Positions 42,447 to 51,736 of a stretch of 64,000 nt of DNA are shown here, piece by piece (the stretch's first letter is position 1; every line of letters begins with the position of its first letter). Source of the stretch: Oscillospiraceae bacterium (GTDB lineage Bacteria; Bacillota; Clostridia; Oscillospirales; Ruminococcaceae); the NCBI GenBank assembly GCA_017483465.1, contig JAFUWN010000005.1, positions 1 to 64,000 of the forward strand, in the 5' to 3' direction. The notes under the pieces were generated by a model. It was given only the letters and a program-made list of their open reading frames with translations, did not search any database and had not been told where the DNA came from. Both the position numbers and the translations under genes were made by a program.

Positions 42447-42979
42447 TGGAAGATATTATCATTGAAGAATCGGGCATGAAGTTCGGAAAGTTTGACAGCG
42501 ACCATTTGTTTCATATTGAGAAGTGTGACCTGTATCAAAAAGCACTGAACCCGAAAGGTGTTGCTGTGACAGAGTTTGCTGTACTGCAAAGAGGTAAGCT
42601 TCTGTTTATTGAAGCGAAAACTGCAACGCCTAATTATTCTGCTTGTACCGATTCGGAAGAAAAAATGAAAAAGTATGAGGAATATATCACTTCTATTGCT
42701 GCAAAGTTCAGAGATTCAATAGACATCTATGCAAGCATCCTTCTCAAAAGAAACAACTGTGACCAGCTGCCTGAAGCTATAGCAGAAAAGGACTTTTCTT
42801 CTTTGCCGATTGTGTTTGTTCTGGTTATCAAGAATGCTTATCCTGACAGCTTGATTCATTATACGGATAAGTTTCGCAAAGTACTTGCTCCAATGATGAA
42901 AATTTGGAAAGTACATGATATGATAGTCATCAGTGAAGAACAAGCAAAAAGAAAAGGTCTAATTGTATCGGATACATAG
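42446..42979 (+). CDS. partner of the ATPase; possible PD-(D/E)xK-type nuclease
   Basis: 177 residues, soluble. The segment TEFAVLQRGKLLFIEAKTAT has a strand-loop-strand pattern ending in E56-A-K58, with E43 ahead, which could form a PD-(D/E)xK metal site. The rest contains IDIYASILLKRNN and LPIVFVLVIKNAYPDS. I do not recognise the family, and it lacks the Toprim signature of RloB/AriB-like partners. Coupled to the ATPase gene and last in the island before attR. A defence effector role is an inference. Confidence 0.6.
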   Translation: MEDIIIEESGMKFGKFDSDHLFHIEKCDLYQKALNPKGVAVTEFAVLQRGKLLFIEAKTATPNYSACTDSEEKMKKYEEYITSIAAKFRDSIDIYASILLKRNNCDQLPEAIAEKDFSSLPIVFVLVIKNAYPDSLIHYTDKFRKVLAPMMKIWKVHDMIVISEEQAKRKGLIVSDT

Positions 42980-43054
42980 CCAGTGCCAACTGAAAATGCC
43001 AACTCTGCAACAAACGTCCCGAAACTGCGGGGATGACAAGAAAAAATCCACATC

Positions 43055-43119
43055 TTCGAATCCTGTCACCTCGACCATATCACAAAGGCTTAGGTACGAA
43101 AAACCATCGTATCTAAGCC
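43055..43119 (+). repeat. attR: right 65-bp direct repeat of the island
   Basis: Repeats attL with one mismatch (TTAGGT for TTAGAT). Carries the last 23 bases of the tRNA but no complete tRNA gene. Confidence 0.85.
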
Positions 43120-43136
43120 ATTTTTTATATTTGGAT

Positions 43137-43210
43137 ATAATCAATACTTTGCTTCACAGTCTGAATGGTTTTACTTTCCGGATATAAAATCTTATGAAGA
43201 ATTTTCTGAG
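43137..43210 (-). pseudogene. remnant of a second fic gene
   Basis: On the minus strand the sequence reads QKILHKILYPESKTIQTVKQ, then SIDYI. The island Fic has QKILHKGLYPESKIIQTMEQ at the matching place. Only about 25 codons remain, between attR and the P-type ATPase terminator. Confidence 0.8.
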
Positions 43211-43232
43211 CAGTCCGGAGAGCCGGACTGCT
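43211..43232 (-). terminator. terminator of the P-type ATPase gene
   Basis: GCAGTCCGG-CTCT-CCGGACTGC stem; the T stretch after it is poor because the fic remnant follows. Confidence 0.6.
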
Positions 43233-43236
43233 GATT

Positions 43237-45819
43237 TTATTTTTTAGCAAAACCAGTAAAGAGGGAAGTCATCACAGGGACAGCGAACGAAAACGCAACG
43301 GCCTGCCAGAGGATTTCACCGGAGAGCGGAGCAGTTGAAAAAATACTCTGAGCCTGAGGAAGCCAAATAGTAAGAGCCAGCATCAGAGCAGAAACAAGCA
43401 CAGCAAAAATGAGTTTGAGATTAGAAAAATAATGCACACTGAAAATCGTACCGTGTTCGGATTTGCATTCAAAGACATGAATCAGCTGAGAGAGTACGAG
43501 AGTAAACAGAGCACAGGTTCTTGCTTCTGTGAGAGAGCCGCCGAATCGCAGAGCCGTACTAAAAGAACCAAGTGTACAGAGACCGATCATGACACCGCGC
43601 CAGATAATTTTAGTTAATAAGCCGTCAGCGAAGAAACTTTCGTCAGGCTTTCTGGGAGGGCGTTTCATAATATCGGGTTCAGGCGGTTCAAGGCCGAGGG
43701 CGACAGCCGGAAGGCCGTCCGTAGCGAGATTGACAAGCAGAAGCTGAACCGGAAGCAGAACAACAGGCATTCCCATAAGGATTCCGAGGAACATAGTAAT
43801 GACTTCACCGATATTGCAGGATAATAAATATCTGACAAATTTTCGGATATTGGAATAGATTGCCCTGCCCTGTTCGACAGCGGAAACGAGCGTAGCAAGA
43901 TTATCATCCATAAGAATGACATCAGCGGCCTGTTTAGCGACATCCGTACCGGTAAGCCCCATAGCGACACCGACATTGGCTTCTTTAATAGCAGGGGCAT
44001 CATTCACGCCGTCACCGGTCATAGTGACGATATGGCCGGAACGCTGAAAAGCTTTGACCAGTCTTAATTTATGAGCAGGGTTGACACGGGCAAAAACAGA
44101 GATCCTGGATAAATTTCTGTCAAGCTGAGAATCCGTCATCAGATCGAGTTCATCGCCGGTGATGACATCACCGCCCCGGAGAAGTCCGGCTTTTTTAGCG
44201 ATAGCGGCAGCAGTTTTTTTATGATCTCCGGTAATCATGACGGTCTTGACGGAAGCGGAAGCACATTTCCGGATAGCCTCTTTAGCTTCAGGGCGAGGCG
44301 GGTCGAGCATTCCGGTGAGTCCCAGGAATACCATACCGGAGACAGAAAACTGATCTGATTTTTTCTCGGCAAAGGCGAGCACACGCAGAGCCTGAGAGGA
44401 TAATAATTCAGCCTGTTCGGAGATTTTTTTTCTGAGGACAGGAGAAAGATTGATATCGCCGTTTTTGGTTCTGACGGAATCACAGAGATTCAGAATGACA
44501 TCAGCAGCCCCCTTGGAATAGATATATTTCTGCTGATTTTTCCTGACGAAAACGCTCATACACCGGGAGTCGCTGTCGAAAGGTTCTTCTTCGATACGGG
44601 AAGCATTGAGAATTTTAGGAGAAATACTGCCTTTTGCGGCCATAGCGAGCAGAGCGGTTTCGGTCGGATCGCCGACAGCATTCCATTCAGAAGCATCTTT
44701 TTCAGAGAGTTCGGCATTATTGCAGAGTACAGCACAATGCAGAAGCGATTCCAGAGCCGGGATTGACTTGACATTGACAGGAACATGCTGTTCAGAGATA
44801 GTTCCGTCTTTTTTGAGGGCATTGCCGGAGACATCGAAATCCTGATCGGAAGTAAGAATTTTTGTAACAGTCATGCGGTTTTCTGTGATAGTGCCTGTCT
44901 TATCGGAGCAGATAACGGAAGTACAGCCAAGAGTTTCGACACTATGCAGACGATTGACAAGAGCTTTTTGTTTCATCATTCTGTTGACGGCCAGAGCAAG
45001 AGCGATTGTGACCGTAGCCGGAAGGCCTTCAGGGATAGCAGCAATAGCGATAGAAATTCCGGTCATGAGCATATCGAAGATCGGTTCACCTCTGAGGACA
45101 CCGGCAGCGAAGACGGCCATACAGACACCGATACAGATCAGGGCGAGCATTTTTCCGAGTTCACCAAGCCGTTTCTGGAGGGGTGTTTCTGTTCTCTGGA
45201 TTTCGGAGAGCATACCGGAGATCTGCCCCATCTGTGTATTTTTTCCGGTAGCGATAACCTGAGCCGTACCGCTTCCACGGGTAACAGCAGTTCCGCTGTA
45301 GATAAGATAAGGCTTATGAAGTCCGGAGAGGTTATCTCTGAGAGTTCCGGCATATTTGGCGACAGGTTCGGCCTCTCCGGTGAGAACGGATTCATTGGTA
45401 TAGAGCCGGCTGGCGGTTAATAAAAGGCAGTCAGCCGGGATACAGTCTCCTGCTTCGACAGAGATCAGATCATCCGGGACGAGCTGATCTGCGGGGAGTT
45501 CCTGTAAAACACCGTCACGCCATACTCTGGCGGTAGGAGCGGTCATATTCCGGAGGGCTTCGAGTGTTTTTTCGGTACGGTATTCCTGCACGAAGCCGAG
45601 CACGGCATTTAAAATTACGATAATAATAATTGTAACTGCATCCGTCCATTCACCGAGCAGAGCGGAAATAGCAGTAGCAGCGATCAGGATTAGCACCATT
45701 GCATCTTTGAACTGACTGAAGAAAATACTGAGAGGGCTGGGCGGTCTGACCTGAGCGAGAGTATTCAGACCATGTTTTTTCCGGAGTGATTCAGCTTGTA
45801 CGGAAGACAGACCTTGCAT
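43237..45819 (-). CDS. cation-transporting P-type ATPase, calcium (PMCA/SERCA) type
   Basis: 860 residues from ATG 45819. N-terminal cation ATPase domain, E1-E2 domain, phosphorylation site CSDKTGTITENRMTVTK, hinge MTGDGVNDAPAIKEANVGVA and six C-terminal membrane segments. The PEGLPA motif in membrane segment 4 (AIPEGLPATVTIALALAVNR) is that of calcium pumps. It should export Ca2+ (possibly Mn2+) from the cell. Monocistronic. Confidence 0.93.
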   Translation of the reverse strand: MQGLSSVQAESLRKKHGLNTLAQVRPPSPLSIFFSQFKDAMVLILIAATAISALLGEWTDAVTIIIIVILNAVLGFVQEYRTEKTLEALRNMTAPTARVWRDGVLQELPADQLVPDDLISVEAGDCIPADCLLLTASRLYTNESVLTGEAEPVAKYAGTLRDNLSGLHKPYLIYSGTAVTRGSGTAQVIATGKNTQMGQISGMLSEIQRTETPLQKRLGELGKMLALICIGVCMAVFAAGVLRGEPIFDMLMTGISIAIAAIPEGLPATVTIALALAVNRMMKQKALVNRLHSVETLGCTSVICSDKTGTITENRMTVTKILTSDQDFDVSGNALKKDGTISEQHVPVNVKSIPALESLLHCAVLCNNAELSEKDASEWNAVGDPTETALLAMAAKGSISPKILNASRIEEEPFDSDSRCMSVFVRKNQQKYIYSKGAADVILNLCDSVRTKNGDINLSPVLRKKISEQAELLSSQALRVLAFAEKKSDQFSVSGMVFLGLTGMLDPPRPEAKEAIRKCASASVKTVMITGDHKKTAAAIAKKAGLLRGGDVITGDELDLMTDSQLDRNLSRISVFARVNPAHKLRLVKAFQRSGHIVTMTGDGVNDAPAIKEANVGVAMGLTGTDVAKQAADVILMDDNLATLVSAVEQGRAIYSNIRKFVRYLLSCNIGEVITMFLGILMGMPVVLLPVQLLLVNLATDGLPAVALGLEPPEPDIMKRPPRKPDESFFADGLLTKIIWRGVMIGLCTLGSFSTALRFGGSLTEARTCALFTLVLSQLIHVFECKSEHGTIFSVHYFSNLKLIFAVLVSALMLALTIWLPQAQSIFSTAPLSGEILWQAVAFSFAVPVMTSLFTGFAKK

Positions 45820-45900
45820 GATAATCAGAACCTTTCTGTGAAAAAATATCCGGACTTGTTTCATGATATGAAGAAAACCGGAAAAATATCACAGAAAAGG

Positions 45901-45930
45901 GAAACCGTTCCGGAGAATAACCGGAACGGT
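45901..45930 (-). terminator. terminator of the glycan operon
   Basis: AAACCGTTCCGG / CCGGAACGGTTT 12-bp stem; moderate T stretch on the minus strand. Confidence 0.75.
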
Positions 45931-45934
45931 TTGT

Positions 45935-46312
45935 TCAGGAGTCCTGATTTGAGAGCCGTGCAATCGCATTGGAATTTAATTTTGCGGTTAATTTGAGACG
46001 GTCAACTTCCTGCCGGAGAGCGGCAACTTCTGCCTGAAAGCTGTCTTTTGTTTCAAGCTGATGTTTGATGCTGTCGAGTTCGGCTTTGCACTGATTCAGC
46101 TTGAGGATATATTTGACCTGTTCTTCTTTGAGTTTTGCAATTTCTTCCTGAGCTTCTTTGAGATGATGCGTAAGCATATTGGTTTGCAGCTGCATGATAC
46201 GCATTTCTTTGAGAATATCGGCATTCAGCTGATTCTGGGCATTGCCGAAGCTTTCGAGTTCCTGTCCGGTTTTTCCGAGACCCTGCACGGATTCATAAGT
46301 TTTTGCCTGCAA
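45935..46312 (-). CDS. coiled-coil protein at the end of the glycan operon
   Basis: 125 residues from a TTG start at 46312, chosen because AAAGGAGG lies 8 bases before it; longer in-frame starts lack a ribosome site and run into the upstream gene. Almost wholly coiled coil (AQEEIAKLKEEQVKYILKLN, ALRQEVDRLKL). No signal or membrane span. Co-transcribed with the rhamnose genes. It may be a chain-length or scaffolding factor, but nothing proves this. Confidence 0.65.
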   Translation of the reverse strand: MQAKTYESVQGLGKTGQELESFGNAQNQLNADILKEMRIMQLQTNMLTHHLKEAQEEIAKLKEEQVKYILKLNQCKAELDSIKHQLETKDSFQAEVAALRQEVDRLKLTAKLNSNAIARLSNQDS

Positions 46313-46337
46313 GAGAAATTCCTCCTTTGGATAAGAT

Positions 46338-47282
46338 TTATAACAAGCCGAAATTTTTCCGGTTATGATCAAGCATAGAACGAAGCGTTTCTTCGAGAGA
46401 ATATACAGGAGTCCACCCGGTATCGGCCTGAAGTTTGGAAATATCGGCCTGAATGACAGGGACATCCGAAGGCCGCATTTTATCGGGATTCTGTTCGATC
46501 ACAATAGATTCTGTACTGTAGTCAAGAAGCAGATCAAGAATCTCCTGAATGGGAACAGCATGACCGGAGCCAACATTATAAGTTTCACCTGCACAGCCCT
46601 TTTCCATGAGGAGTGTATAGGCACGGACGACATCACGGACATCAGAGAAGTCCCGTTTAGCAGAGAGATTGCCGACCTGAATGACAGGTTTTCGGAAACC
46701 GGCTTCGATTTCTGCGATCTGAAGAGCAAAATCGGCAGCAACAAAAGTAGGAGACTGTCCGATCCCGATATGATTGAAAGCCCTGACCATAACAATTCCC
46801 ATGCCATAAGATTTTGCATAGATCGTGCCGAGCATATTCTGACAGGCTTTTGAAGCAGCATAGGGATTTCCGGGATGCAGGGGCGTTAATTCCGTGACAG
46901 AGGTCTGGCGTTTGATATAGCCGTATTCTTCACTGGAGCCGACAAGTAAAATTCTGGGATAATATTCAGGAATACTGCGGACGGCTTCGAGCAGATGCAG
47001 AGAGCCTTTAATATTGACATCAATCGTGAATTCAGGATTTTTCCAGGAAGCCGCAACAGAGCTTTGAGCGGCCAGATGATAGATATATTTTGGTCTGTGT
47101 GTCCGGAGCAGGGATTTGATTTCAGATTCCTGCATAATATCAAGTGTAAAAACATCACAGAACCCGGAGCGGATATGCTCACGGGGGAGAATGGTTGCAC
47201 CGGTATGAAGATTTTTCTGATTCAGTTCCTGAATGAGATAGCTGCCGACAAAACCGCCTGCACCGATGATAAGAGCATCCAA
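46338..47282 (-). CDS. rmd: GDP-4-keto-6-deoxy-D-mannose reductase (RMD-like)
   Basis: 314 residues from TTG 47282 (MDALIIGAGGFVGSYL); GAGGTG is 6 bases before. A GTG three codons upstream overlaps the ribosome site. Extended SDR with GAGGFVGS, catalytic Ser in GSSEEYG and YAASK. RAFNHIGIGQ and VGNLSAKRDFSDVRDVVRAY match RMD rather than GDP-fucose synthase. It should make GDP-D-rhamnose from the product of Gmd, encoded three genes upstream. Confidence 0.82.
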   Translation of the reverse strand: MDALIIGAGGFVGSYLIQELNQKNLHTGATILPREHIRSGFCDVFTLDIMQESEIKSLLRTHRPKYIYHLAAQSSVAASWKNPEFTIDVNIKGSLHLLEAVRSIPEYYPRILLVGSSEEYGYIKRQTSVTELTPLHPGNPYAASKACQNMLGTIYAKSYGMGIVMVRAFNHIGIGQSPTFVAADFALQIAEIEAGFRKPVIQVGNLSAKRDFSDVRDVVRAYTLLMEKGCAGETYNVGSGHAVPIQEILDLLLDYSTESIVIEQNPDKMRPSDVPVIQADISKLQADTGWTPVYSLEETLRSMLDHNRKNFGLL

Positions 47283-47315
47283 ACGAAACACCTCGCTTTA
47301 GTGAAATATAAAAAA

Positions 47316-48413
47316 TCAGTCATTTTTCAGAGCATGATAGACATCCTGCATAATTTTATCGCATTGATACAAATCCAGCACTCGTTTTCTTGCATTCTGC
47401 CCGTAAGTTTGTCTGAGAGCAGGAGAATCGGCCAGTTTCTGAATAGCATCAGCGAGAGGCTGAACCTGATGCGGCGGAACAGTCAGGCCGGTCAGCTGAT
47501 GAATACTGACATACGGAACCCCGGTAGGAAGACTGGTATTGATCACAGGTTTTCCGGCGGTCATGGCTTCCTGCTGGACGATACCGAATGCTTCGGAATT
47601 TTCGACAGAAGGGAGAATAAAAATATCACAGTCTGCAAAAGCGGATTTCAGATCAGCATCTGAAAGATTGCCGAGAAAATGGACAGGAAGATTTTGAGCA
47701 AGTTTCCGGAGTTCCGGTTCAAGGACACCCGTACCGCAGAGAAAAAGTTCACAGTTACGGACTTTCCGGAGAGCCTTGATCAGCACGTCCACGCCTTTAT
47801 AATAGACAAGTCTGCCGACAAACAATAATTTGACAGATTCAGGATGGAGTAATTGATTTGTCAGGATGGGAGAATATTTCTGCTTCTGAGAAATTTCGAC
47901 CGGATAGGGAATGACTCTGCATTTTTCATGGAATTCGGGAAGAAAGGAAGAACTGTCGATATGGCCTTGTGTGGCTGTGATAATGCAGTCCGCTCTGCGG
48001 AGAAATTTTTTCAGAACAGGCTGATAGAGTTTTAATAATTTTTTCTGCCGGATGACATCGCTGTGCCAGGAGATCACAACACGGCACTGACAATGGGAGA
48101 GCAGACAGGCAGCATCACCGAGGGGGAAAGGCATATGAAATTCGATCACATCCGCCCATTTGGAAAGCTCCTGAAATTTGGTAAAAAACGAAAGAGAGAG
48201 CGGACAGGAAAAATAAGTGCCGGCACTTGCACAGCGGATAATTTCGACACCGTTGATGATTTCGGTTTTTCCCCTGCCTTTTTCCTGACAGACCAGAACT
48301 TTGACTTGAGTATCCGGGAACTGACGAAGATATTTTGCTCTCTGAGCAACGACAGTTTCAATACCGCCGATATGAGGGGGATAGAATTTATTGACTTCCA
48401 GAATATGAAACAT
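47316..48413 (-). CDS. GT4-family glycosyltransferase
   Basis: 365 residues from ATG 48413 (GGAGG before it). GT-B fold: N-terminal FYPPHIGGIETVVAQRAKYL, C-terminal FVGRLVYYKGVDVLIKALRK and ENSEAFGIVQQEAMTAGKPV with the EX7E donor motif. Likely transfers mannose or rhamnose from the GDP sugar made by this operon. No membrane span; works on the cytoplasmic face. Confidence 0.88.
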   Translation of the reverse strand: MFHILEVNKFYPPHIGGIETVVAQRAKYLRQFPDTQVKVLVCQEKGRGKTEIINGVEIIRCASAGTYFSCPLSLSFFTKFQELSKWADVIEFHMPFPLGDAACLLSHCQCRVVISWHSDVIRQKKLLKLYQPVLKKFLRRADCIITATQGHIDSSSFLPEFHEKCRVIPYPVEISQKQKYSPILTNQLLHPESVKLLFVGRLVYYKGVDVLIKALRKVRNCELFLCGTGVLEPELRKLAQNLPVHFLGNLSDADLKSAFADCDIFILPSVENSEAFGIVQQEAMTAGKPVINTSLPTGVPYVSIHQLTGLTVPPHQVQPLADAIQKLADSPALRQTYGQNARKRVLDLYQCDKIMQDVYHALKND

Positions 48414-48417
48414 AGAT

Positions 48418-49569
48418 TTATACCTCCGGCAGAAGTTCCTGATAGACCTGATATAATAATTCTGCACTTTTTTCCCATGAAAATTCTTTTGCTCTTTCCA
48501 GGCCTTTCTGACCGAGAGCGGCTCTCAGATTCTGATCAGTAAACAGCAGATGCAGACCCTGAGCGATATTCTGAACGCTGTAAGGCTTGACGACAACAGC
48601 ATCTGCCCCGGTAACTTCCGGCAGAGAAGCGGCATCAGAGACAAGGACAGGCGTACCGCAGGCCATTGCTTCGAGGGGCGGCATTCCGAAGCCCTCATAA
48701 ACAGAGGGAAAGACAAAAGCGAGAGCATAGCTCATAAGGGTACACAGGTCCTGTTCCTGAATATATTCAGTAAAAATAACAGAATCCTGAAGATTAAAAT
48801 CCTGTACTTTCCGGAAGATACTGTCATAGAGCCAGCCTTTTGCACCGGCGAGGACTAATTTTGCAGGCCGTTCATGAGTCATGACGAAATCGGCATAAGC
48901 GGCGATTAAATTTTCCAGATTTTTGCGGGGTTCGATGGTACCGAGATAAAGAAAATACTGTTCAGGAAGATGATATTTTTTCTGGATTTGGCGGAAAGCA
49001 TCCGGATTCTGAACAGGATAAAATTTTTCAGTATCGACACCGCAGGGAACGACACGGATTTTATGAGCGAAATGGGGAAAATATTTGATAATTTCAGATT
49101 TGGAAAACTGTGAATCCGTAACGATTCTGTCGGCACGTTTCATAGACCTGACAAGTCCCAGATCGAGCATATGCCGGGTACGTGCTCTGACGGTATCAGG
49201 ATAGGCTTTATAGACCATATCATGAACAGTAACGACAGTTTTTCCGGAGACATGCGGAGGGATAATATAATTAAAGAAGTGAGTAATATCCTGATTTTTC
49301 CCGAAAAACCAATGATAGGGCACGGGGATAAAACTGGAGAGAATCCGATAGCCGTAAGGCGAACAGAAAGCATGTCTTGCCGTGACATGCGAATCAAGAT
49401 AGGGCAGTAAATCCTGTTTTTTAGCATCAAGATTTTTAACAGCGAAATAATTCAGAGTATATTGATTTTCAGGGTGTAAACGGGTCATAGCCCTGACCTG
49501 ACCGGACTCACAGAAACCGATACCGGTTTTTTGTCCGAGCAGAGGCAGGGCATCAAAAGCAATATTCAC
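48418..49569 (-). CDS. GT4-family glycosyltransferase
   Basis: 383 residues from GTG 49569, which overlaps the gmd stop (GTGA). GT-B fold with GTIEPRKNLENLIAAYADFV and YEGFGMPPLEAMACGTPVLV, close to WbaZ/mannosyl- and rhamnosyltransferases. Followed 4 bp later by a second GT4 gene. Acts in the same glycan pathway; linkage unknown. Confidence 0.9.
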   Translation of the reverse strand: MNIAFDALPLLGQKTGIGFCESGQVRAMTRLHPENQYTLNYFAVKNLDAKKQDLLPYLDSHVTARHAFCSPYGYRILSSFIPVPYHWFFGKNQDITHFFNYIIPPHVSGKTVVTVHDMVYKAYPDTVRARTRHMLDLGLVRSMKRADRIVTDSQFSKSEIIKYFPHFAHKIRVVPCGVDTEKFYPVQNPDAFRQIQKKYHLPEQYFLYLGTIEPRKNLENLIAAYADFVMTHERPAKLVLAGAKGWLYDSIFRKVQDFNLQDSVIFTEYIQEQDLCTLMSYALAFVFPSVYEGFGMPPLEAMACGTPVLVSDAASLPEVTGADAVVVKPYSVQNIAQGLHLLFTDQNLRAALGQKGLERAKEFSWEKSAELLYQVYQELLPEV

Positions 49570-50588
49570 TTGCGTTCTTTCTTAGCGAGTGCAAGATCAT
49601 TTTCGACCATTCTGTGAACGAGTTCCATGAAATCAATTTCCCGTTTCCAGCCGAGCTGAGCTTCAGCTTTTGCGGGATTGCCGAGCAGAACATCGACTTC
49701 AGCAGGGCGGAAGAATTCGGGATTGATTCTGACGATCACTTTGCCTGACATTTTATCAACACCGACTTCGTCAACGCCTTCGCCCTGCCACTTGATGACA
49801 ATACCGTCTGCGAGGTAGAAAGCAGTTTCGACAAATTCACGAACGGTACGGGTTTCGTTAGTAGCAATGACATAATCATCCGGAGCATCCTGCTGTAGCA
49901 TGAGCCACATAGCTTTGACATAGTCTTTAGAGTGACCCCAGTCTCTTTTAGAATCCAGATTGCCTAATTCTACATAATCCTGTAAGCCGAGGGTAATTCT
50001 GGCAGCGGCACGGGAAATTTTTCTGGTAACGAATTCGAGGCCTCTGCGTTCGGACTCATGATTGAAGAGAATACCGGAACAGGCGAACATATGATAGCTT
50101 TCTCTGTAATTTTTGGTAATCCAGTGACCGTAGAGTTTTGCAACGCCGTAAGGACTTCGGGGATAGAACGGAGTTTTTTCGGTCTGCGGCATTTCCTGCA
50201 CGAGGCCGAACATTTCGGAAGTAGAAGCCTGATAGAATTTTGCATCAGGCTTGACGATTCTGATGGCTTCTAGGAGATTGGTCACACCGAGAGCATCAGT
50301 TTCAGCAGTATTGAGCGGAGTACTCCAGCTGGAAGCAACGAAAGACTGAGCGGCGAGATTATAGACTTCATCAGCCTGAGAAATTTTCATAGCCGTGATG
50401 AGAGAAACGGGGTCAGTCATATCGGCATAGATGAGATGAATTTTATCTTTGATATGAGCAATATTGCCATAATCGACGTTTGCTTTTCTTCTCCAGATAC
50501 CATAGACTTCATAGCCTTTTTCGAGAAGGAGTTCAGCGAGATAGGAGCCGTCCTGACCGGTAATACCGGTAATCAATGCATGTTTCAT
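49566..50588 (-). CDS. gmd: GDP-mannose 4,6-dehydratase
   Basis: 340 residues. NAD(P) motif GITGQDGSYLAELLLEKGYEV is diagnostic. STSEMFG and YGVAKLYGHWITKNYRESY hold the catalytic Thr/Ser, Tyr and Lys; NHESERRGLEFVTRK is the Gmd-specific substrate segment. Converts GDP-D-mannose to GDP-4-keto-6-deoxy-D-mannose, the substrate of the RMD-like enzyme in the same operon. Confidence 0.96.
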   Translation of the reverse strand: MKHALITGITGQDGSYLAELLLEKGYEVYGIWRRKANVDYGNIAHIKDKIHLIYADMTDPVSLITAMKISQADEVYNLAAQSFVASSWSTPLNTAETDALGVTNLLEAIRIVKPDAKFYQASTSEMFGLVQEMPQTEKTPFYPRSPYGVAKLYGHWITKNYRESYHMFACSGILFNHESERRGLEFVTRKISRAAARITLGLQDYVELGNLDSKRDWGHSKDYVKAMWLMLQQDAPDDYVIATNETRTVREFVETAFYLADGIVIKWQGEGVDEVGVDKMSGKVIVRINPEFFRPAEVDVLLGNPAKAEAQLGWKREIDFMELVHRMVENDLALAKKERK

Positions 50589-50620
50589 GTTAATAGCCTC
50601 ACTTTATAGTTAGATAATAA

Positions 50621-51694
50621 TTATAATAAATCTGATTTATTTTCGGCCTTTAATTCAGCGAGAATTTTTTTAATATCCTGAGTCTGATTTTTATGGCAGA
50701 TCAGTAATGCATCGTCAGTATCGACAATGACGAGATCATCGACTCCGAGGATTGCAATAGTTTTATCATTCCCGCTGACAGTACAGTTATGACTGTTGAT
50801 TGTCAGAACATCGCCGTCGAGCATATTATGATTTTCATCAGTTTTATTGATACGTTCGAGGGCGAGCCAGCTGCCGACATCATCCCAGCCGAAATCGCTG
50901 GGGATAGTAAAGATATGTTCCGCTTTTTCCATAATGCCGAAGTCGATAGATTCCGAAGGGAGTTCGGGAAAGACCTGACTGAGCGTAAATTCAAATTCTT
51001 TTGTCTGATAATCGGCAATAATTTTCCGCAAGCCATTCCAGAGGTCAGGCATATATTTTTGAATATTATAGAGAATACTGGAAGCTTTCCAGATAAACAT
51101 ACCGCTGTTCCAGAGGTAGCCGCCGGATTTGAGATAAGATTCAGCAGTTTGCAGGTCTGGTTTTTCGACGAAGCAGTCAACAGGGTAGATGTCATCAGCA
51201 GAATTTTCAGAATGCTGATATTTGATATAGCCATAACCGGTTTCGGGGTAAGTAGGAGTAATGCCGATAGTAATTAAATTTTTATCCTGTAGAGCGGCCT
51301 GAGCGGCTTTTCTGAGGATATTGAGATAATTTTCCTCATGATGGATAAGATGATCAGAGGGGAGGAAGAACATGACAGCATCCTGATATTTCTGAGCGAT
51401 AATCGAAGCAGCCAGCCCGATAGCAGGAGCAGTATTTCTGGGGCAAGGTTCAGCGATAATATTTTCATGAGGAAGATCGGGGAGCTGTTCATGCACGAGT
51501 GACAAATAATGAGCATTTGTAATAATATAGATATCCTGCTGAGAAACCAGAGGCTGAAGCCGTTTGACGGTTTTCTGGATCATAGTTTCTCCGTCGGAAG
51601 TGAGTGACAGGAATTGTTTGGGGCAATTTTTCCGGCTTTTAGGCCAGAAGCGTTCACCGACACCGCCTGCCATAATCACAGCAGTAAATTTCAT
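50621..51694 (-). CDS. manC: mannose-1-phosphate guanylyltransferase
   Basis: 357 residues from ATG 51694. Nucleotidyltransferase signature VIMAGGVGERFWPKSRKNCP, FLPSDHLI and FVEKPDLQTAESYL. Makes GDP-mannose from mannose-1-phosphate and GTP. No C-terminal isomerase domain, so mannose-6-phosphate must come from elsewhere. First gene of the glycan operon, 32 bp before gmd. Confidence 0.94.
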   Translation of the reverse strand: MKFTAVIMAGGVGERFWPKSRKNCPKQFLSLTSDGETMIQKTVKRLQPLVSQQDIYIITNAHYLSLVHEQLPDLPHENIIAEPCPRNTAPAIGLAASIIAQKYQDAVMFFLPSDHLIHHEENYLNILRKAAQAALQDKNLITIGITPTYPETGYGYIKYQHSENSADDIYPVDCFVEKPDLQTAESYLKSGGYLWNSGMFIWKASSILYNIQKYMPDLWNGLRKIIADYQTKEFEFTLSQVFPELPSESIDFGIMEKAEHIFTIPSDFGWDDVGSWLALERINKTDENHNMLDGDVLTINSHNCTVSGNDKTIAILGVDDLVIVDTDDALLICHKNQTQDIKKILAELKAENKSDLL

Positions 51695-51736
51695 AAATCC
51701 AAAATCTCTCTTTCTTTTGTAGTAATAATATAAGAA

